The notes beneath the pieces are model-generated. The model was not told the DNA's origin and ran no database searches. It was given only the letters and a program-made list of their open reading frames with translations. Positions 23,344 through 31,845 of a DNA stretch of 64,000 nucleotides are shown here, one piece after another (the first letter of the stretch is position 1; each line of letters opens with the position of its first letter). A program made the translations under genes and the position numbers. The DNA is from Bacillus sp. CECT 9360 (GTDB taxonomy: Bacteria > Bacillota > Bacilli > Bacillales > DSM-1321): assembly GCF_918741275.1 (NCBI RefSeq), contig NZ_CAKKNA010000002.1, positions 1-64,000 of the forward strand, in the 5' to 3' direction.

Positions 23344-24384
23344 ATGACAAAGATCAAAATTGGCGTTATTGGATGCGGCAGCATTGCCCAGCATCGTCAT
23401 TTACCGGAATATGCAATAAATCCAGGTGTGGAGCTTGTTGCGGTCTGCGACATTGTGGAAGAGCGTGCAAAAGAAGTGGCAGGGAAATATGGAGTTAAAG
23501 CATATACCAGCTATGAGGAATTATTGCATAGCGGTGAGGTAGATGCCATCAGTGTGTGTACACCGAATTATCTTCATGCCCCGATTTCTATTGCGGCCTC
23601 AGACGCTGGGATTCATGTGCTTTGTGAAAAACCGATGGCCACATCTAAAGAAGAAGCAGAAGCGATGATCGCGGCTGCTAAAAGAAGCGGTAAAAAGTTA
23701 ATGATTGCTCACAATCAGCGTTTTGTAGCATCCCATCAAAAAGCACGGCAATTGATATCCAGCGGAGAAATCGGCAAAATATACAGCTTTCGTACAGCAT
23801 TCGGCCATGGCGGACCGGAAGGCTGGAGTGTCGAGGGAAAAGGCGGCTGGTTTTTTCAAAAGGAGAAAGCCTTCATTGGTGCAATGGGCGATCTAGGCGT
23901 CCATAAGACAGATTTACTTCGATATGTGCTCGGCGAAGAAATTTCCGAAGTAGGTGCATTTGTTGAAACAAGCGCAAAAGATTTCGCAGATGTAGACGAC
24001 AATGCCGTTTGTGTGCTGAAAACAGAAAACAATGTTATTGGTACTCTTGCTGCTAGCTGGGCTTATGTAGGCAATGAGGATAACTCAACGATTATTTATG
24101 GGGAGAAAGCCATCCTTCGTTTAGAAGATGACCCGACCAATTTCTTGGTCGTTCAATATGCAAACGGAGAAGTAGTAAATTATCAGCTTGGAAAAATTCA
24201 GTCCAATGAAGACGACGGCCAAAGCAACTCACACGTTATAGAGAATTTTGTCGATTCGATTCTTTATGATAAGGAGCCGCCCGTTTCGGGTGAAGAGGGC
24301 ATGAAGTCATTGGAGGTCATTTTGGCTGCCATCGAATCGAATGCAACCAAGCAAATTGTACGACTAAAGGGGGCAACAGTGTGA
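23344..24384 (+). CDS. Gfo/Idh/MocA family oxidoreductase 1
   Basis: The 346-residue sugar dehydrogenase has the N-terminal Rossmann motif IGVIGCGSIAQHRH, the family motif CEKPMA at about residue 95, and a C-terminal beta-sheet domain. The conserved lysine of EKP and a His in MGDLGVHKTDLLRY are likely catalytic. It probably oxidises a sugar ring position with NAD(P). It lies 27 bases after thuA with AGGAGG before the ATG, and overlaps the next gene by four bases (GTGA). Confidence 0.9.
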   Translation: MTKIKIGVIGCGSIAQHRHLPEYAINPGVELVAVCDIVEERAKEVAGKYGVKAYTSYEELLHSGEVDAISVCTPNYLHAPISIAASDAGIHVLCEKPMATSKEEAEAMIAAAKRSGKKLMIAHNQRFVASHQKARQLISSGEIGKIYSFRTAFGHGGPEGWSVEGKGGWFFQKEKAFIGAMGDLGVHKTDLLRYVLGEEISEVGAFVETSAKDFADVDDNAVCVLKTENNVIGTLAASWAYVGNEDNSTIIYGEKAILRLEDDPTNFLVVQYANGEVVNYQLGKIQSNEDDGQSNSHVIENFVDSILYDKEPPVSGEEGMKSLEVILAAIESNATKQIVRLKGATV

Positions 24385-25391
24385 CTGCATTGCGAATTGG
24401 AATCATTGGCGTTGGCGGGATTGCCCAAACCCGCCATATTCCTGCTTTTCTGGAGTTGCATGATCAGTGTACAATAACGGCCCTAAGCGATGTAAATATT
24501 GGACGTGCTAAGGAAACCGCGGAAAAATATAAGATTCCTCATGTGTTTGAAAACTATCACGACCTTTTTTCAAAAGTCGATGCGGTCTGTATTTGTACAC
24601 CGAATAAGTTCCATGCGGAAATTTCTATTGCCGCCTTGGAGGCCGGGGTTCATGTTTTGTGTGAAAAGCCAATGGCTATGAATTTAGCAGAATGCGAGGT
24701 CATGCTTTCCGCCTCAATAAAAGCGGACAAGGTTCTCGCGATTGCCTATCATTATCGTTTCATGAAGGAAGCTCAAGCAGCGAAAAAGGCGATGCAGGAA
24801 ATAGGGACGCCGCTTGTAACCAGGGTCCAAGCGTTAAGACGCCGCAAGGTACCTGGGTGGGGCGTTTTTACGAATAAAGAACTTCAAGGCGGCGGCAGCT
24901 TAATTGATTATGGATGCCATCTGCTTGATTTAGCGCTTTGGCTGACAGGTAACCCAAAACCAATTTCTATCCACGGGAGTACCTACAACAGGCTCAGTAA
25001 AACAACAAATCAAATCAATATATGGGGTGATTATGATCATGACACCTTTGATGTCGATGACCATGTAACCGCCTATATAAAGTTTGAAAATGGGGCTTCC
25101 ATGCTTTTTGAAACATCCTGGGCAGCGAATATTAAAGACGATCAGGAGCATGTCAGCATTTCAGGAACAGACGGAGGCTTGAGTGTTTTTCCGTTTGAGC
25201 TCTACACGGTCAAAAACGGAATGCTGTTAAACAGTGAGGCGGCGTGGCTTCCTGGCAACGAAGATTTTGGGCTGTCCCAGGCGCAAAATTTCGTGGATGC
25301 TTGTCTTGGAAAGGCCGGGCTTATCGTCCAGCCCCAGGAGGCCCTTCAAGTATCACAAATTATCGAAGCAATCTATGAAAATAAATCCTGA
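24381..25391 (+). CDS. Gfo/Idh/MocA family oxidoreductase 2
   Basis: The 336-residue protein is a paralogue of the upstream gene: Rossmann motif IGIIGVGGIAQTRH, the CEKPMA motif, YHYRFM, and LIDYGCHLLDLALWLTG with the catalytic His. The start is GTG overlapping the previous stop. Tandem, differing Gfo/Idh enzymes next to ThuA suggest oxidation and re-reduction steps of a keto-sugar route, which is inference. Confidence 0.9.
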   Translation: MTALRIGIIGVGGIAQTRHIPAFLELHDQCTITALSDVNIGRAKETAEKYKIPHVFENYHDLFSKVDAVCICTPNKFHAEISIAALEAGVHVLCEKPMAMNLAECEVMLSASIKADKVLAIAYHYRFMKEAQAAKKAMQEIGTPLVTRVQALRRRKVPGWGVFTNKELQGGGSLIDYGCHLLDLALWLTGNPKPISIHGSTYNRLSKTTNQINIWGDYDHDTFDVDDHVTAYIKFENGASMLFETSWAANIKDDQEHVSISGTDGGLSVFPFELYTVKNGMLLNSEAAWLPGNEDFGLSQAQNFVDACLGKAGLIVQPQEALQVSQIIEAIYENKS

Positions 25392-25411
25392 TCAAGAAAA
25401 GGAGTATTGAG

Positions 25412-26380
25412 ATGAAATTAGGGGTATTTACCGTCCTATTTGCCGACAAGTCCTTCGAAGACATGCTGGATACCGTGAAAAATGCGGGGTTAACCGCAGT
25501 AGAAATTGGCACCGGCTGTTATCCGGGAAAGGCCCACTGCGATCTCGACACTCTATTGGAGAGTGAAGAAGCACGAAATCAATATATGCAGAAAATACAG
25601 GAAAGAAATTTAACCATCAGCGCTTTCAGCTGTCATGGCAACCCGATTTCCCCTGAAGCAACATTTGCACAAGAATCTCACGAAACACTTTTAAAAACTA
25701 TTAAACTGGCATCACTCTTAGAAGTACCGGTTGTAAACTGTTTCTCGGGTACAGCTGGAGATCATGAAGGAGCCAAATATCCGAACTGGCCTGTCACCCC
25801 GTGGCCAAATGAATATGGCGATGTCCTGAAATGGCAATGGGAAGAAAAACTGATTCCATTTTGGAAAGAAGTAGGGCAATATGCCAAGCAGCACAACGTA
25901 AAAATTGGTTTGGAGCTTCATGGCGGTTTCCTGGTCCATACTCCCTATACACTATTAAAACTGCGGGAAGAGACCTGTGACGCAATCGGTGCCAATTTAG
26001 ATCCAAGCCACTTATGGTGGCAGGGAATTGACCCGGTCGCAGCGATTAAAATTTTGGCAAAAGAAAATGCCATCCACCATTTCCACGCCAAGGACACATA
26101 CATCGACCAAGATAATGTGAATATGTATGGTTTAACGGACATGCAGCCATACGGGGAAGTGAAAACAAGAGCCTGGTCATTCCGTTCTGTCGGATGCGGG
26201 CATAGTTTGCAAGAGTGGTCTGACATGATGAGTGCCCTTCGTACATATGGTTACGATTATGTGGTCAGCATCGAACACGAGGATCCGATTATGTCGATTG
26301 ATGAGGGCTTTAAACGCGCAGTCACAAACTTAAAAAATGTCTTGATTGAAGAATCACCTTCGCAGATGTGGTGGGCGTAA
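25412..26380 (+). CDS. Sugar phosphate isomerase/epimerase (xylose isomerase-like TIM barrel)
   Basis: The 322-residue TIM-barrel protein has AVEIGTGCYPG, AFSCHGNPISP, LELHGGFLVH, NLDPSHLWWQGIDP, HHFHAKDTYID and a late VSIEHEDP. The Glu, Asp, His and Glu of these motifs form the usual divalent-metal site. It probably isomerises or eliminates the keto-sugar made by its neighbours. It lies 20 bases after the second Gfo/Idh gene. Confidence 0.87.
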   Translation: MKLGVFTVLFADKSFEDMLDTVKNAGLTAVEIGTGCYPGKAHCDLDTLLESEEARNQYMQKIQERNLTISAFSCHGNPISPEATFAQESHETLLKTIKLASLLEVPVVNCFSGTAGDHEGAKYPNWPVTPWPNEYGDVLKWQWEEKLIPFWKEVGQYAKQHNVKIGLELHGGFLVHTPYTLLKLREETCDAIGANLDPSHLWWQGIDPVAAIKILAKENAIHHFHAKDTYIDQDNVNMYGLTDMQPYGEVKTRAWSFRSVGCGHSLQEWSDMMSALRTYGYDYVVSIEHEDPIMSIDEGFKRAVTNLKNVLIEESPSQMWWA

Positions 26381-26411
26381 GGGCGACACCCAAAATATTC
26401 GGAGGTGGAGA

Positions 26412-28082
26412 ATGAATAGAAAATGGTGGAAGGAAAGCGTCGCTTACCAGGTGTATCCCCGAAGCTTCATGGATAGCAATGGCGATGGAATTGGCGACTT
26501 AAAAGGAGTCACCTCAAAATTAGACTATCTGAAAGAGTTGGGAATCGACGTAATCTGGCTATCGCCTATGTATAAATCACCGAATGACGATAATGGCTAC
26601 GATATTTCAGATTATCAGGATATCATGGAAGAATTCGGGACTATGTCCGATTTCGACGAACTCCTTGAAGAGGTTCATAAGCGTGATATGAAATTGATTC
26701 TGGATTTGGTTATCAACCATACTAGTGATGAACATCCATGGTTTATCGAATCTCGTTCATCGAAAGATAACCCAAAACGGGATTGGTACATTTGGAGTGA
26801 CGGCAGAGACGGAAAAGAGCCAAATAACTGGGAGTCCATTTTCAGCGGCTCTGCCTGGAAATATGATGCACTAACTGAACAATACTTCATGCACATTTTC
26901 TCTTCACGTCAACCCGATTTGAATTGGGAAAATCCTGACGTAAGAGATGCTTTGCAGGAAATGGTTGTTTGGTGGCTGGAAAAAGGCATAGACGGTTTCC
27001 GTGTGGACGCTATTTCCCACATCAAAAAGAAACCAGGTTTCCCGGATATGCCTAATCCAGAGAAATTAGATTATGTATCTTGTTTTGAATATATGATGAA
27101 TGTTGAAGGCATCGACAAGTTTTTATCTGAGTTCACTCAAAAAACGCTTAAAAACTATGACGTGATGACTGTCGGAGAAGCAAATGGTGTAGGAATCGAT
27201 GACGCTAATAAATGGGTGGGAGAAGACGACGGCTATTTCAACATGATTTTTCAGTTTGAACATTTACACCTTTGGGATAAAGACTCAGAAGGATCAATAG
27301 GTGTCATTACATTAAAAAATATGTTGACCAAATGGCAAAATGGCCTAGAGGGCAGAGGCTGGAATGCGTTATTCATAGAAAACCATGATCAGCCACGCAG
27401 AGTATCCAGCTGGGGAAATGACCGGGAGTATTGGAAAGAAAGCGCCAAAATGCTGGCCGCGCTATATTTCCTGATGAAAGGCACTCCGTTCATTTATCAG
27501 GGTCAGGAAATTGGCATGACAAATGTTCAATTTCCTTCTATTAACGATTACAATGATGTGGGCATGATTAACTATTACAATGTTGAAAGTGCAAAAGGCA
27601 GACCCCACGAAGAGATTATGAACGTCATTTGGACAAGGGGCCGGGACAATTCCCGTACGCCGATGCAATGGGACACCACAAACATGGCCGGATTTACGAC
27701 GTCGGATAAAACCTGGCTTGGTGTAAACCCGAATTATACAGAAATTAACGTAGAGGAACAAGTAAACAATCCAGACTCGATAATGCATTTCTATAAGAAA
27801 CTAATCATTCTTAAAAAAGAGCATGAACTGTTTGTTTATGGCAAGTATGAGCTGATGATGGAGGAGGATCCTAAACTGTTTGTGTACACGCGTACATTGG
27901 AAGACAAAAAGGCACTCGTCCTTTGTAATTTTAATGCTAGTGAGACGGCATTTACAGTTCCTGTAGAGTTAACTTATTCTGAATCCGAACTCCTCATTGC
28001 GAACTATAACATTGCGGACCAGCACTTACCGCAGAACTGCACACTACAGCCATACGAAACAAGGGTATATTTATTGTCTTAA
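26412..28082 (+). CDS. GH13 alpha-glucosidase (oligo-1,6-glucosidase/trehalase-like)
   Basis: This 556-residue cytoplasmic glycosidase hydrolyses alpha-glucosidic bonds. The GH13 motifs are complete: DLVINHTSDEHPWF, GFRVDAISHI with the nucleophile Asp (about 199), VGEANG with the acid Glu (about 255) and FIENHDQPR with the stabilising Asp. The QPDLNWENPDVR block is typical of the MalL/TreA subfamily. GGAGGTGGAG precedes ATG 26412. It is the last gene of the operon, ending at a GGGGC hairpin. Trehalose, isomaltose or sucrose could be the substrate. Confidence 0.92.
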   Translation: MNRKWWKESVAYQVYPRSFMDSNGDGIGDLKGVTSKLDYLKELGIDVIWLSPMYKSPNDDNGYDISDYQDIMEEFGTMSDFDELLEEVHKRDMKLILDLVINHTSDEHPWFIESRSSKDNPKRDWYIWSDGRDGKEPNNWESIFSGSAWKYDALTEQYFMHIFSSRQPDLNWENPDVRDALQEMVVWWLEKGIDGFRVDAISHIKKKPGFPDMPNPEKLDYVSCFEYMMNVEGIDKFLSEFTQKTLKNYDVMTVGEANGVGIDDANKWVGEDDGYFNMIFQFEHLHLWDKDSEGSIGVITLKNMLTKWQNGLEGRGWNALFIENHDQPRRVSSWGNDREYWKESAKMLAALYFLMKGTPFIYQGQEIGMTNVQFPSINDYNDVGMINYYNVESAKGRPHEEIMNVIWTRGRDNSRTPMQWDTTNMAGFTTSDKTWLGVNPNYTEINVEEQVNNPDSIMHFYKKLIILKKEHELFVYGKYELMMEEDPKLFVYTRTLEDKKALVLCNFNASETAFTVPVELTYSESELLIANYNIADQHLPQNCTLQPYETRVYLLS

Positions 28083-28086
28083 CATT

Positions 28087-28110
28087 TAGGGGCATTTTGC
28101 CCCGTTTTTA
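28087..28110. terminator. Terminator of the thuA operon
   Basis: GGGGCA, TTT, TGCCCC, then GTTTTTA. Confidence 0.75.
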
Positions 28111-28123
28111 TATTTCTTCTTGC

Positions 28124-28861
28124 CTAATCATCCAACAAAGGGATCCTATCTTTATATTTATCAATTAACCTTCTATTATGATCAATTGCTCCATCTGTAT
28201 TGCCGCTTTTGAAGATTGGAACCTCCAACTGATTCTCAGCCATGATCTTCACGGCTTCCACGATCACTCCGTTGACAATCGCAGCACCGATAACCGTAGA
28301 TCCTGGACCGAACCGGACTTCTACACTTTGAAGTTGTATAAGGGCATCTCCGACCTCTATATGATTATCAATCACAAGGTCAGCCACATCAGCTAAATAC
28401 TTTCCGCTATTATGCCTGGAAGGCTGAAATTTTGCATAACCCGTCGACGTAATTCCAATCACAAAAGCTCCGTTCTGTCTTGCTATTGCAGCAACATCAA
28501 TCGGAACCGGATTTATGCCGGAAGTAGAAACAACGATGAGGAGATCCTTAGAGGTAATCTCGATTTTCCCCATGAACGTTGCTGCATGACCGCTTTTCTT
28601 CTCAAGAACGGAGGAGCGGACCGCACCTTTATGCAGCATCAAATCCTCAACAAAGATGGGATGAATCGGGGCAAGACCACCTGCCCGGTAAAATAGCTCT
28701 TCGGCCAAAATATGAGAGTGGCCGCAGCCAAACACATAGATGAGTCCATCCCGTTGGATGCATTCGGCTATTGCTTCGGCTGCCTTTGTGATCGTTTCTT
28801 TTTCATTTTGCTCTACCGTCGATAATAGTTCCTTGATTTTCTTGAAATACAAGTCGAACAT
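28124..28861 (-). CDS. SIS-domain protein (UPF0309)
   Basis: The 245-residue protein is a phosphosugar-binding SIS domain: YVFGCGHSHILAEELFYRAG, the Ser-Thr loop LLIVVSTSGINPVPIDVA and a C-terminal FKSGNTDGAIDHNRRLID. There is no partner domain. The family includes amino-sugar phosphate isomerases and regulators. Its position immediately after nagR (28 bases) suggests a role with amino sugars, which is inference. Confidence 0.85.
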   Translation of the reverse strand: MFDLYFKKIKELLSTVEQNEKETITKAAEAIAECIQRDGLIYVFGCGHSHILAEELFYRAGGLAPIHPIFVEDLMLHKGAVRSSVLEKKSGHAATFMGKIEITSKDLLIVVSTSGINPVPIDVAAIARQNGAFVIGITSTGYAKFQPSRHNSGKYLADVADLVIDNHIEVGDALIQLQSVEVRFGPGSTVIGAAIVNGVIVEAVKIMAENQLEVPIFKSGNTDGAIDHNRRLIDKYKDRIPLLDD

Positions 28862-28889
28862 TTAAAAACCTCCAGCGGTTCTTCACTGA

Positions 28890-29615
28890 TTACCGTTTCA
28901 TATTAATCATGAATCGATAGCGGTCGGCACGATATACAGATTTAACAAGCTCAATCGGGGTGCCGTCTTCTAAGTAAGATTTTCTTTGGATAAGCATGAT
29001 GGGTGATCCTTTTTTAATCTTCAAATATTGCGACTCCATTTGATCGGCGATGGAAGATTCAATAATCTGTTCACCCCGGTCGATTTTCACTTGCTGCAGG
29101 TCCTCGATGTAGTCGTATAATGATTGATGCCTCATAATTTCATCCGTTAACCCTTTTATAAGATTCGCAGAGATATAGGTGGTTTCCAAAGCCATCGGTA
29201 CATCGTCCGCTAACCTGATGCGTTTGATTTCATATACCGGTCCATGTTCTTGAATATTCAAATGACCTGCGATCAGGTTTTTGGCAGGAATAATTTCAAA
29301 GCTGAGCAATTCGTTACCGGGCACCATGCCCCGTGCCTTCATATCTTCCGTAAAGCTGGTCAGGCCTTGAAGCGGTTGTTCGATCTTTCTTTCTGCGACA
29401 AAGGTTCCTTTTCCTTTTACGCGATATAAATATCCTTCATCAACCAGCTTGGTCAATGCCTGCCTGATCGTCATCCGGCTGATCTGATACCTTTCGGCGT
29501 ATTCCCTTTCGGAAGAGATGAGATCTCCGGGTGTTAACTCGCCTTTTTCAATCATGTTCTTAATTTGTTCCTGTAACTGATAATATATAGGCACCGGTGA
29601 ATTCTTATTGATCAT
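28890..29615 (-). CDS. nagR: GntR/HutC-family repressor NagR
   Basis: The 241-residue regulator has an N-terminal winged helix (VPIYYQLQEQIKNMIEKGEL, ISRMTIRQALTKLVDEGYLY, KGKGTFVAE) and a C-terminal UTRA ligand domain. It matches NagR (YvoA), which binds GlcNAc-6-P or GlcN-6-P and represses GlcNAc genes. It lies at the end of nagA-nagB-nagR, as in B. subtilis. Its likely operators are at 31647 and 31751. The start ATG has GGAG upstream on the minus strand. Confidence 0.93.
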   Translation of the reverse strand: MINKNSPVPIYYQLQEQIKNMIEKGELTPGDLISSEREYAERYQISRMTIRQALTKLVDEGYLYRVKGKGTFVAERKIEQPLQGLTSFTEDMKARGMVPGNELLSFEIIPAKNLIAGHLNIQEHGPVYEIKRIRLADDVPMALETTYISANLIKGLTDEIMRHQSLYDYIEDLQQVKIDRGEQIIESSIADQMESQYLKIKKGSPIMLIQRKSYLEDGTPIELVKSVYRADRYRFMINMKR

Positions 29616-29668
29616 GAAAAATTTCTCCTTTTAGCCGCCATTCATGACTCTTAGTAAAGTTTCTCTGC

Positions 29669-30388
29669 TTAAGCTAAAGCTGCTTTATCAGCGATAACGG
29701 TAACGTATGGATGTTTTTTTAATACGGAAGCAGGGAAGCTTTCATCAATCCCACCATGCAACAGTTGGTACAGAGCTTCTTTTTTCTTGTCCCCTGAAAC
29801 GAGAAGCAGGATTTCTTTGCTTTTCATAATTGTCGAAATGCCCATAGTCATGGCTTGATAAGGGACGTCTTCTTCTTTTTTAAAAAACCTTGCATTCGCT
29901 TTTCTCGTAGTAGGGGTTAAATCGATGATATGCGTTTTTGAATCAAAAGAGGTTCCAGGCTCATTAAATCCGATATGTCCATTGCTGCCGATGCCTAAGA
30001 TTTGAAGGTCAATTCCGCCGTGCCGTTTGATGGACTGTTCATATGAACCGCATTCTTCCAGATTATCGCCTGTATCGCCACGGGGTATTTTTGTCCTGGA
30101 TTTTTGAATATCAAGATGGTGAAACAGCTTGTTATCCATAAAATAACGATAACTGTTAGGATGATTCCCAGAGAGACCAATATATTCGTCCAGGTTATAG
30201 GTGGTGACCTGCTCATAAGAAGTTTGCTTATTTTTGTGGTCTTCAATTAAGGCAGCATAAGTCCCGATCGGGGTCCCGCCTGTTGCGAGACCCAAGGTAA
30301 TGGCAGGATTGCTACGGACTTTTTCAATGATTATATCTGACGCCCGCTTACTCATCTCTTGATAATCGTTTACTTCGATAATCTTCAT
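29669..30388 (-). CDS. nagB: Glucosamine-6-phosphate deaminase NagB
   Basis: The 239-residue enzyme converts GlcN-6-P to fructose-6-P and ammonia. Motifs: LGLATGGTPIGTYAALIE, TTYNLDEYIGLSGNHPNSY, the active-site GIGSNGHIGFNEPGTSF and VTVIADKAA at the end. The length is typical of the short Bacillus form, which lacks the allosteric extension of the E. coli enzyme. It lies six bases after nagA. Confidence 0.96.
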   Translation of the reverse strand: MKIIEVNDYQEMSKRASDIIIEKVRSNPAITLGLATGGTPIGTYAALIEDHKNKQTSYEQVTTYNLDEYIGLSGNHPNSYRYFMDNKLFHHLDIQKSRTKIPRGDTGDNLEECGSYEQSIKRHGGIDLQILGIGSNGHIGFNEPGTSFDSKTHIIDLTPTTRKANARFFKKEEDVPYQAMTMGISTIMKSKEILLLVSGDKKKEALYQLLHGGIDESFPASVLKKHPYVTVIADKAALA

Positions 30389-30394
30389 TCGACT

Positions 30395-31597
30395 CTACTC
30401 CCTTTTAAAGGCAAGTTTTCCCTTACAAAATGTCATCACTACATCATGGTTTTCATCGAGAATAACAAGATCGGCATCCTTACCTTCAGCAATGCTTCCT
30501 TTGCGGTCAAATACATTCAACTCTTTGGCAGGGTTTTCGGATGCCATTTCGATGACACTTTCTAGCGAACAGTTCGTGAAAGTTAGCATGTTTTTAACAG
30601 CCTGGTCCATTTTTAATATACTTCCCGCCAGTGTCCCGTCATGAAGAAATGCCTTATCATCTCTTACAATAACATCCTGGCCGCCTAAATCGTATGTTCC
30701 GTTTTTTAGACACTTTGCCCGCATCGCATCCGTAATTAATAAAAGTCCGCCTGGTCCTTTTTGGTTGTAGACGAGCTTGACCATTTCCGGTCTGACATGA
30801 ATGCCATCCGCAATCAATTCCGTTTGCAACTCATCCCGCAACAGAGCGGCGCCGACGACACCAGGCTCCCGGTGATGCATCCCCTTCATTCCATTAAAAA
30901 GATGGGTAACATGCGTAGCTCCAGCAGTGATCGCATCCAAAACTTCTTCATAGGTGGCATCTGAGTGGCCGATGGAAGCGATGATTCCGTTTTCCTTTAA
31001 ATATTCGATTAACTGAAGCCCGCCCGGTTGTTCGGGAGCTAAGGTAACAAGTCTGATCGTATCGTTTGAGAGCTCTTGCCACTTTTTGAATAACTCCACG
31101 TTCGGATCAACGATATATTCTACTGGTTGCGCTCCAGCTCTTTTGGAGTTGACAAAGGGGCCCTCAAGATGGATTCCAAGGACTTCTGCTTCACCCGGAG
31201 ACTGATGATCGCTTATATAATCACGGGCATTTCGTAACGCTCGTTCAATTGCTTCGTTTTCTTGGGTAATTGTGGTCGCAAGAAAGCTTGTTGTGCCTTC
31301 TTTCGGCAGAGCTGAAGCCATAGTCTCCAATGCCTCGATTGTCGCGTCCATTGTATCTGCTCCGTTCACGCCGTGAATATGGACATCAATCAGCCCGGGG
31401 ATGGCTTTATAGTGAGCGGGCAGCGTAATTTCTTCATAGCGCTCTTGATCAGATAGTTGGGTTATGGAGGAAGAACCTCCTAAGATTCCTAATTCTTTAA
31501 TTTTGCCATTTTCAATTTTTACAAATCCATTCTCTATCACGTTGTGTTCCGTGTAAATTTGGATATGCTTAATTAAGATGTTAGTTCCAGGGTTCAT
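30395..31597 (-). CDS. nagA: N-acetylglucosamine-6-phosphate deacetylase NagA
   Basis: The 400-residue amidohydrolase removes acetate from GlcNAc-6-P. Visible motifs: GLIDVHIHGVNGADTMD (metal site entry), LGIHLEGPFVNSKRAGAQP with the metal Glu, SIGHSDATYEEV and VTHLFNGMKGMHHREPG with histidine ligands, and LITDAMRAK with the catalytic Asp. The ATG at 31597 follows AAAGGA at ten bases; the frame is open 15 codons further without a signal. It is first gene of nagA-nagB-nagR, driven from the shared regulatory region. Confidence 0.95.
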   Translation of the reverse strand: MNPGTNILIKHIQIYTEHNVIENGFVKIENGKIKELGILGGSSSITQLSDQERYEEITLPAHYKAIPGLIDVHIHGVNGADTMDATIEALETMASALPKEGTTSFLATTITQENEAIERALRNARDYISDHQSPGEAEVLGIHLEGPFVNSKRAGAQPVEYIVDPNVELFKKWQELSNDTIRLVTLAPEQPGGLQLIEYLKENGIIASIGHSDATYEEVLDAITAGATHVTHLFNGMKGMHHREPGVVGAALLRDELQTELIADGIHVRPEMVKLVYNQKGPGGLLLITDAMRAKCLKNGTYDLGGQDVIVRDDKAFLHDGTLAGSILKMDQAVKNMLTFTNCSLESVIEMASENPAKELNVFDRKGSIAEGKDADLVILDENHDVVMTFCKGKLAFKRE

Positions 31598-31646
31598 AGG
31601 CTTTACATCCTTTCTATGCTTCCTTAATCTTACACCTTTCAAACAT

Positions 31647-31664
31647 AGTTGTCTAGACCAGTTG
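31647..31664 (-). promoter_or_regulatory. NagR operator (dre-type) upstream of nagA
   Basis: AGTTGTCTAGACCAGTTG is a near-palindrome matching the GGTCTAGACC core bound by NagR/DasR-type GntR regulators. It lies about 50 bases before the nagA start. Confidence 0.75.
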
Positions 31665-31700
31665 ATTTTCTATCATAACATGATTTTTTGTTAATATACT

Positions 31701-31726
31701 AATAGTAGAAAGTACTTTCTATTATT
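31701..31726. promoter_or_regulatory. 26-bp palindrome between nagA and nagP
   Basis: AATAGTAGAAAGT is followed directly by its complement ACTTTCTATTATT with one mismatch. It does not resemble the NagR or cre sites. It may be an operator for another regulator or an overlapping promoter element. Confidence 0.5.
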
Positions 31727-31750
31727 ATTCGCAAAAATTGAAAGGAGGAA

Positions 31751-31767
31751 AATTGGTATAGACATCT
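31751..31767 (+). promoter_or_regulatory. NagR operator (dre-type) upstream of the PTS gene
   Basis: AATTGGTATAGACATCT fits the reported Bacillus dre consensus (ATTGGTATAGACA). It lies about 80 bases before the PTS gene start. Confidence 0.75.
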
Positions 31768-31799
31768 ATATGTCTATGATGGTAAAATTATCACAAGTA

Positions 31800-31813
31800 A
31801 GGAAACGTTTTCA
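31800..31813 (+). promoter_or_regulatory. cre site (CcpA) in the PTS gene leader
   Basis: AGGAAACGTTTTCA matches the catabolite-responsive element (TGWNANCGNTNWCA) at almost all positions. It lies downstream of the operator in the leader, where CcpA would block transcription. Confidence 0.7.
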
Positions 31814-31845
31814 TAGTTTTATAAATTTTTTTAAGGAGTGATTCT

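Noticed and set aside
26346..26411. 22-codon extension of the alpha-glucosidase
   Set aside because: It overlaps the previous gene and the family N-terminus begins at 26412 behind GGAGGTGGAG.
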